Position numbers and translations under genes: made by a program
DNA from: Marinilabiliales bacterium
GTDB lineage: Bacteria > Bacteroidota > Bacteroidia > Bacteroidales > SZUA-534
Assembly (NCBI GenBank): GCA_003512955.1
Contig: DOTG01000023.1
Span: forward strand, 60,026-124,025
Length of the DNA stretch: 64,000 nucleotides
Direction of reading: 5' to 3'
The notes under the pieces: model-generated
Databases searched by the model: none
The model's input: the letters and a program-made list of their open reading frames with translations, nothing else
What the model was told of the DNA's origin: nothing
In this document: positions 62,750 to 64,000 of the stretch, piece by piece
Numbering within the stretch: the stretch's first letter is position 1
Layout: every line of letters starts with the position of its first letter

Positions 62750-62814
62750 TTAAACCACGGAGACACAGAGGACACGGAGTATCACGGAGTTTTTTTGTGT
62801 TCTCTGTGGTTAAA
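62750..62814. repeat. ACCACGGAGACACAGAGG-type intergenic repeat
   Basis: TAAACCACGGAGACACAG at the left and TGTGTTCTCTGTGGTTAA at the right form an imperfect inverted repeat with GGACACGGAG/ATCACGGAG units between. The same style of repeat is widespread between genes of many bacteria (from memory). It lies 20 bases upstream of the dihydrouridine synthase start. Confidence 0.6.
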
Positions 62815-62876
62815 TTCTTTTTGTTTTAAATATACCCACAAAAGTACCATTCAGAGGTTAATCTCAATTTAACCAT

Positions 62877-62906
62877 AAAAAAGGCCGCTTTTTTAGGCGG
62901 CCTTTT
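62877..62906 (-). terminator. Terminator of the FadL-type gene
   Basis: AAAAGGCCGC (62879-62888) and GCGGCCTTTT (62897-62906) pair perfectly over 10 bp. On the minus strand the structure is followed by a T-run. It lies 20 bases after the stop at 62926. Confidence 0.85.
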
Positions 62907-62925
62907 CAGATATTTTATGCAATGA

Positions 62926-64000
62926 TTATTTTCCAGCACCAAAATTGAAGTTAACTCCAACGGCTACAATCCAGACATCTTTGTCATAGGTTTCTTTTAC
63001 TGGCATCATTAACCCTGTACCTGCAAAATCATGATCAAAATTCTTTTCACCTTCAGTATACATGGTGTAAGAGCCTGCCAAGTTTACATTGATCATATCG
63101 TTAATCTTATATTCAAAACCGCCACCAACGGTATTGCTGGGTAGGCTATAGCTTAAATCGGATTGATACGATTCACTGGCACCTGATTTGGTTTTTAACC
63201 AACCAGCACTGGCAAGTAAATTATCAGTTAAGCTATATTCTAAACCAAGGGCGAATTCCCATGAGTTTCCATCCAGTTCATCTTCACGACCAGCCCAATC
63301 TGCATTTTTGTCTAAATACATGTGATATCCTGTAGAAATCATCAATTTTTCAATGGGTTTAAAAGTAGCACCCACTACGATTTGGGAAGGCAAATCCAAT
63401 CTCTTTTTAGCTCCATCAGGGAACATCGTAATACGTGTTCCATCAGTTTGGAATCCCGTTGTGAAATCTTTCGCAGTTTTGTTTTTTAGTTCAATTTTTG
63501 TTTGGTGTTCATATTTTAAAGCGATATTCAATTTATCGTTGGCCTTAAAATTTACACTTAAGATTAGGTGTAATTCCTGAACCCGTTGCTTCATTATCTG
63601 CTTCCTGATCTTGAAGGATTAATGCTGTACCATCATATTTTGAAACAGCTCCTTGATAATAACCTTGTGCTTCCACAATTGTCATGACATCAATTTGTGC
63701 TTGTGTCAAACCAAGAGCCAGAAGTCCACCCTGTAATTGGGCACTAGTTGGTGCATCAATAACATTTGCCCCAACGGCCTGGGCAAAGGTTAGACTACCT
63801 CCACCTCCATCAACAATTTGGGTACATCCTGTAAGGCCCGGTCTAAATTGGTTTGCAATACCAGTCATTACTGTGCTGGCAGGCATCCAAGTACCCCCCA
63901 TATTTAATTCAACTCCTTTAAGATATCCGTTGTATGTGTCTTTAGCTTGTACAAAACGACCTCCTAGAGCAACAGAAATCATATCATTTATTTGATACGA
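62926..64000 (-). pseudogene. OmpP1/FadL-type outer membrane protein, frameshifted and partial
   Basis: The first readable part (64000 down to about 63560) continues beyond the window: codons before the first ATG read SYQIND, then MISVALGGRFV. It runs to a stop after GSGITPNLKCKF. The second part (63560 down to 62926) reads LSVNFKANDKLNIALKYEHQ in another frame and ends with NFNFGAGK, an outer-membrane beta-barrel C-terminus. Removing one A in CTTAAGTG near 63558-63561 joins them as ITPNLSVNFKAND, which fits the FadL/OmpP1 pattern. Such barrels import fatty acids or other hydrophobic compounds. The break may be real or a sequencing error; both parts look otherwise healthy. Confidence 0.75.

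Overview
The window is bacterial chromosome from a member of the Bacteroidota, most likely class Bacteroidia and possibly the Marinilabiliales/Prolixibacteraceae side of it (the finer placement is a guess). The signs are: a secreted protease with a type IX secretion C-terminal sorting domain; Bacteroidota-type promoters (TTTG, 19 nt, TAnnTTTG) before the tRNA-Ser and related -7 boxes elsewhere; a tmRNA tag GESNYALAA close to the Bacteroides tag; few Shine-Dalgarno sequences; and families typical of the phylum (DUF3276/PUR, DUF4252, DUF5606, DUF1573, OmpP1/FadL, FeoAB fusion).

Layout. 1-4.3 kb: end of a GNAT acetyltransferase, an amino-acid permease, a small membrane histidine kinase and a saccharopine dehydrogenase-like enzyme. 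4.4-6 kb: tmRNA, then mobA and a MobB-like P-loop gene. 6.1-11.2 kb: two DUF2892 membrane peptides with a Crp/Fnr regulator, a LytTR response regulator followed by a class III aminotransferase and a secreted protein, and a receiver protein with a C-terminal membrane anchor. 11.4-15.1 kb: htpG and a ParA / small DNA-binding / membrane protein cluster. 15.4-20.5 kb: the threonine operon thrA-thrB-thrC, preceded by a previously unlisted 42-codon leader peptide containing 8 Thr and 3 Ile codons in a row of 11, followed at once by a hairpin. 20.7-25.8 kb: an LRR protein, an OmpR-type two-component system, a PAS kinase and a small secreted Cys-rich protein, tied together by TTAACA repeats spaced 11 bp. 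26-30.4 kb: T9SS subtilisin, TrmH, HU, tRNA-Ser.

30.7-39.4 kb is the most unusual part. It holds a probable sigma-54 promoter and then four genes: a periplasmic-binding-protein/membrane/GcvH-like fusion, a Tat-exported 4x[4Fe-4S] protein, an NrfD-type quinone membrane subunit and a second membrane-anchored GcvH-like protein. They are followed by a sensor kinase with two c-heme-type motifs in its periplasmic loop, a sigma-54-dependent response regulator and an archaemetzincin. I read this as a self-regulated periplasmic redox system in which electrons pass between quinone and an unknown partner, with two cytoplasmic H-protein-like domains of unknown task.

39.4-64 kb is mostly housekeeping: GH13 amylase lipoprotein, OsmC, an atypical SDR, fabD, an M3 peptidase, DUF5606, the conserved block nusB-DUF1573-yajC-ybbR-coaE-terB/dnaJ, small stress/thiamine-binding proteins, the feoAB iron transporter with its Cys-rich partner, an ECF sigma/anti-sigma unit with two DUF4252 proteins, an isochorismatase, serine dehydratase, MATE pump, tRNA-dihydrouridine synthase and a FadL-type outer-membrane protein that carries a frameshift and runs off the window. 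No CRISPR array, intact insertion sequence, rRNA operon or prophage was seen. Function calls rest on recognised motifs and family resemblance only; no database search was possible.
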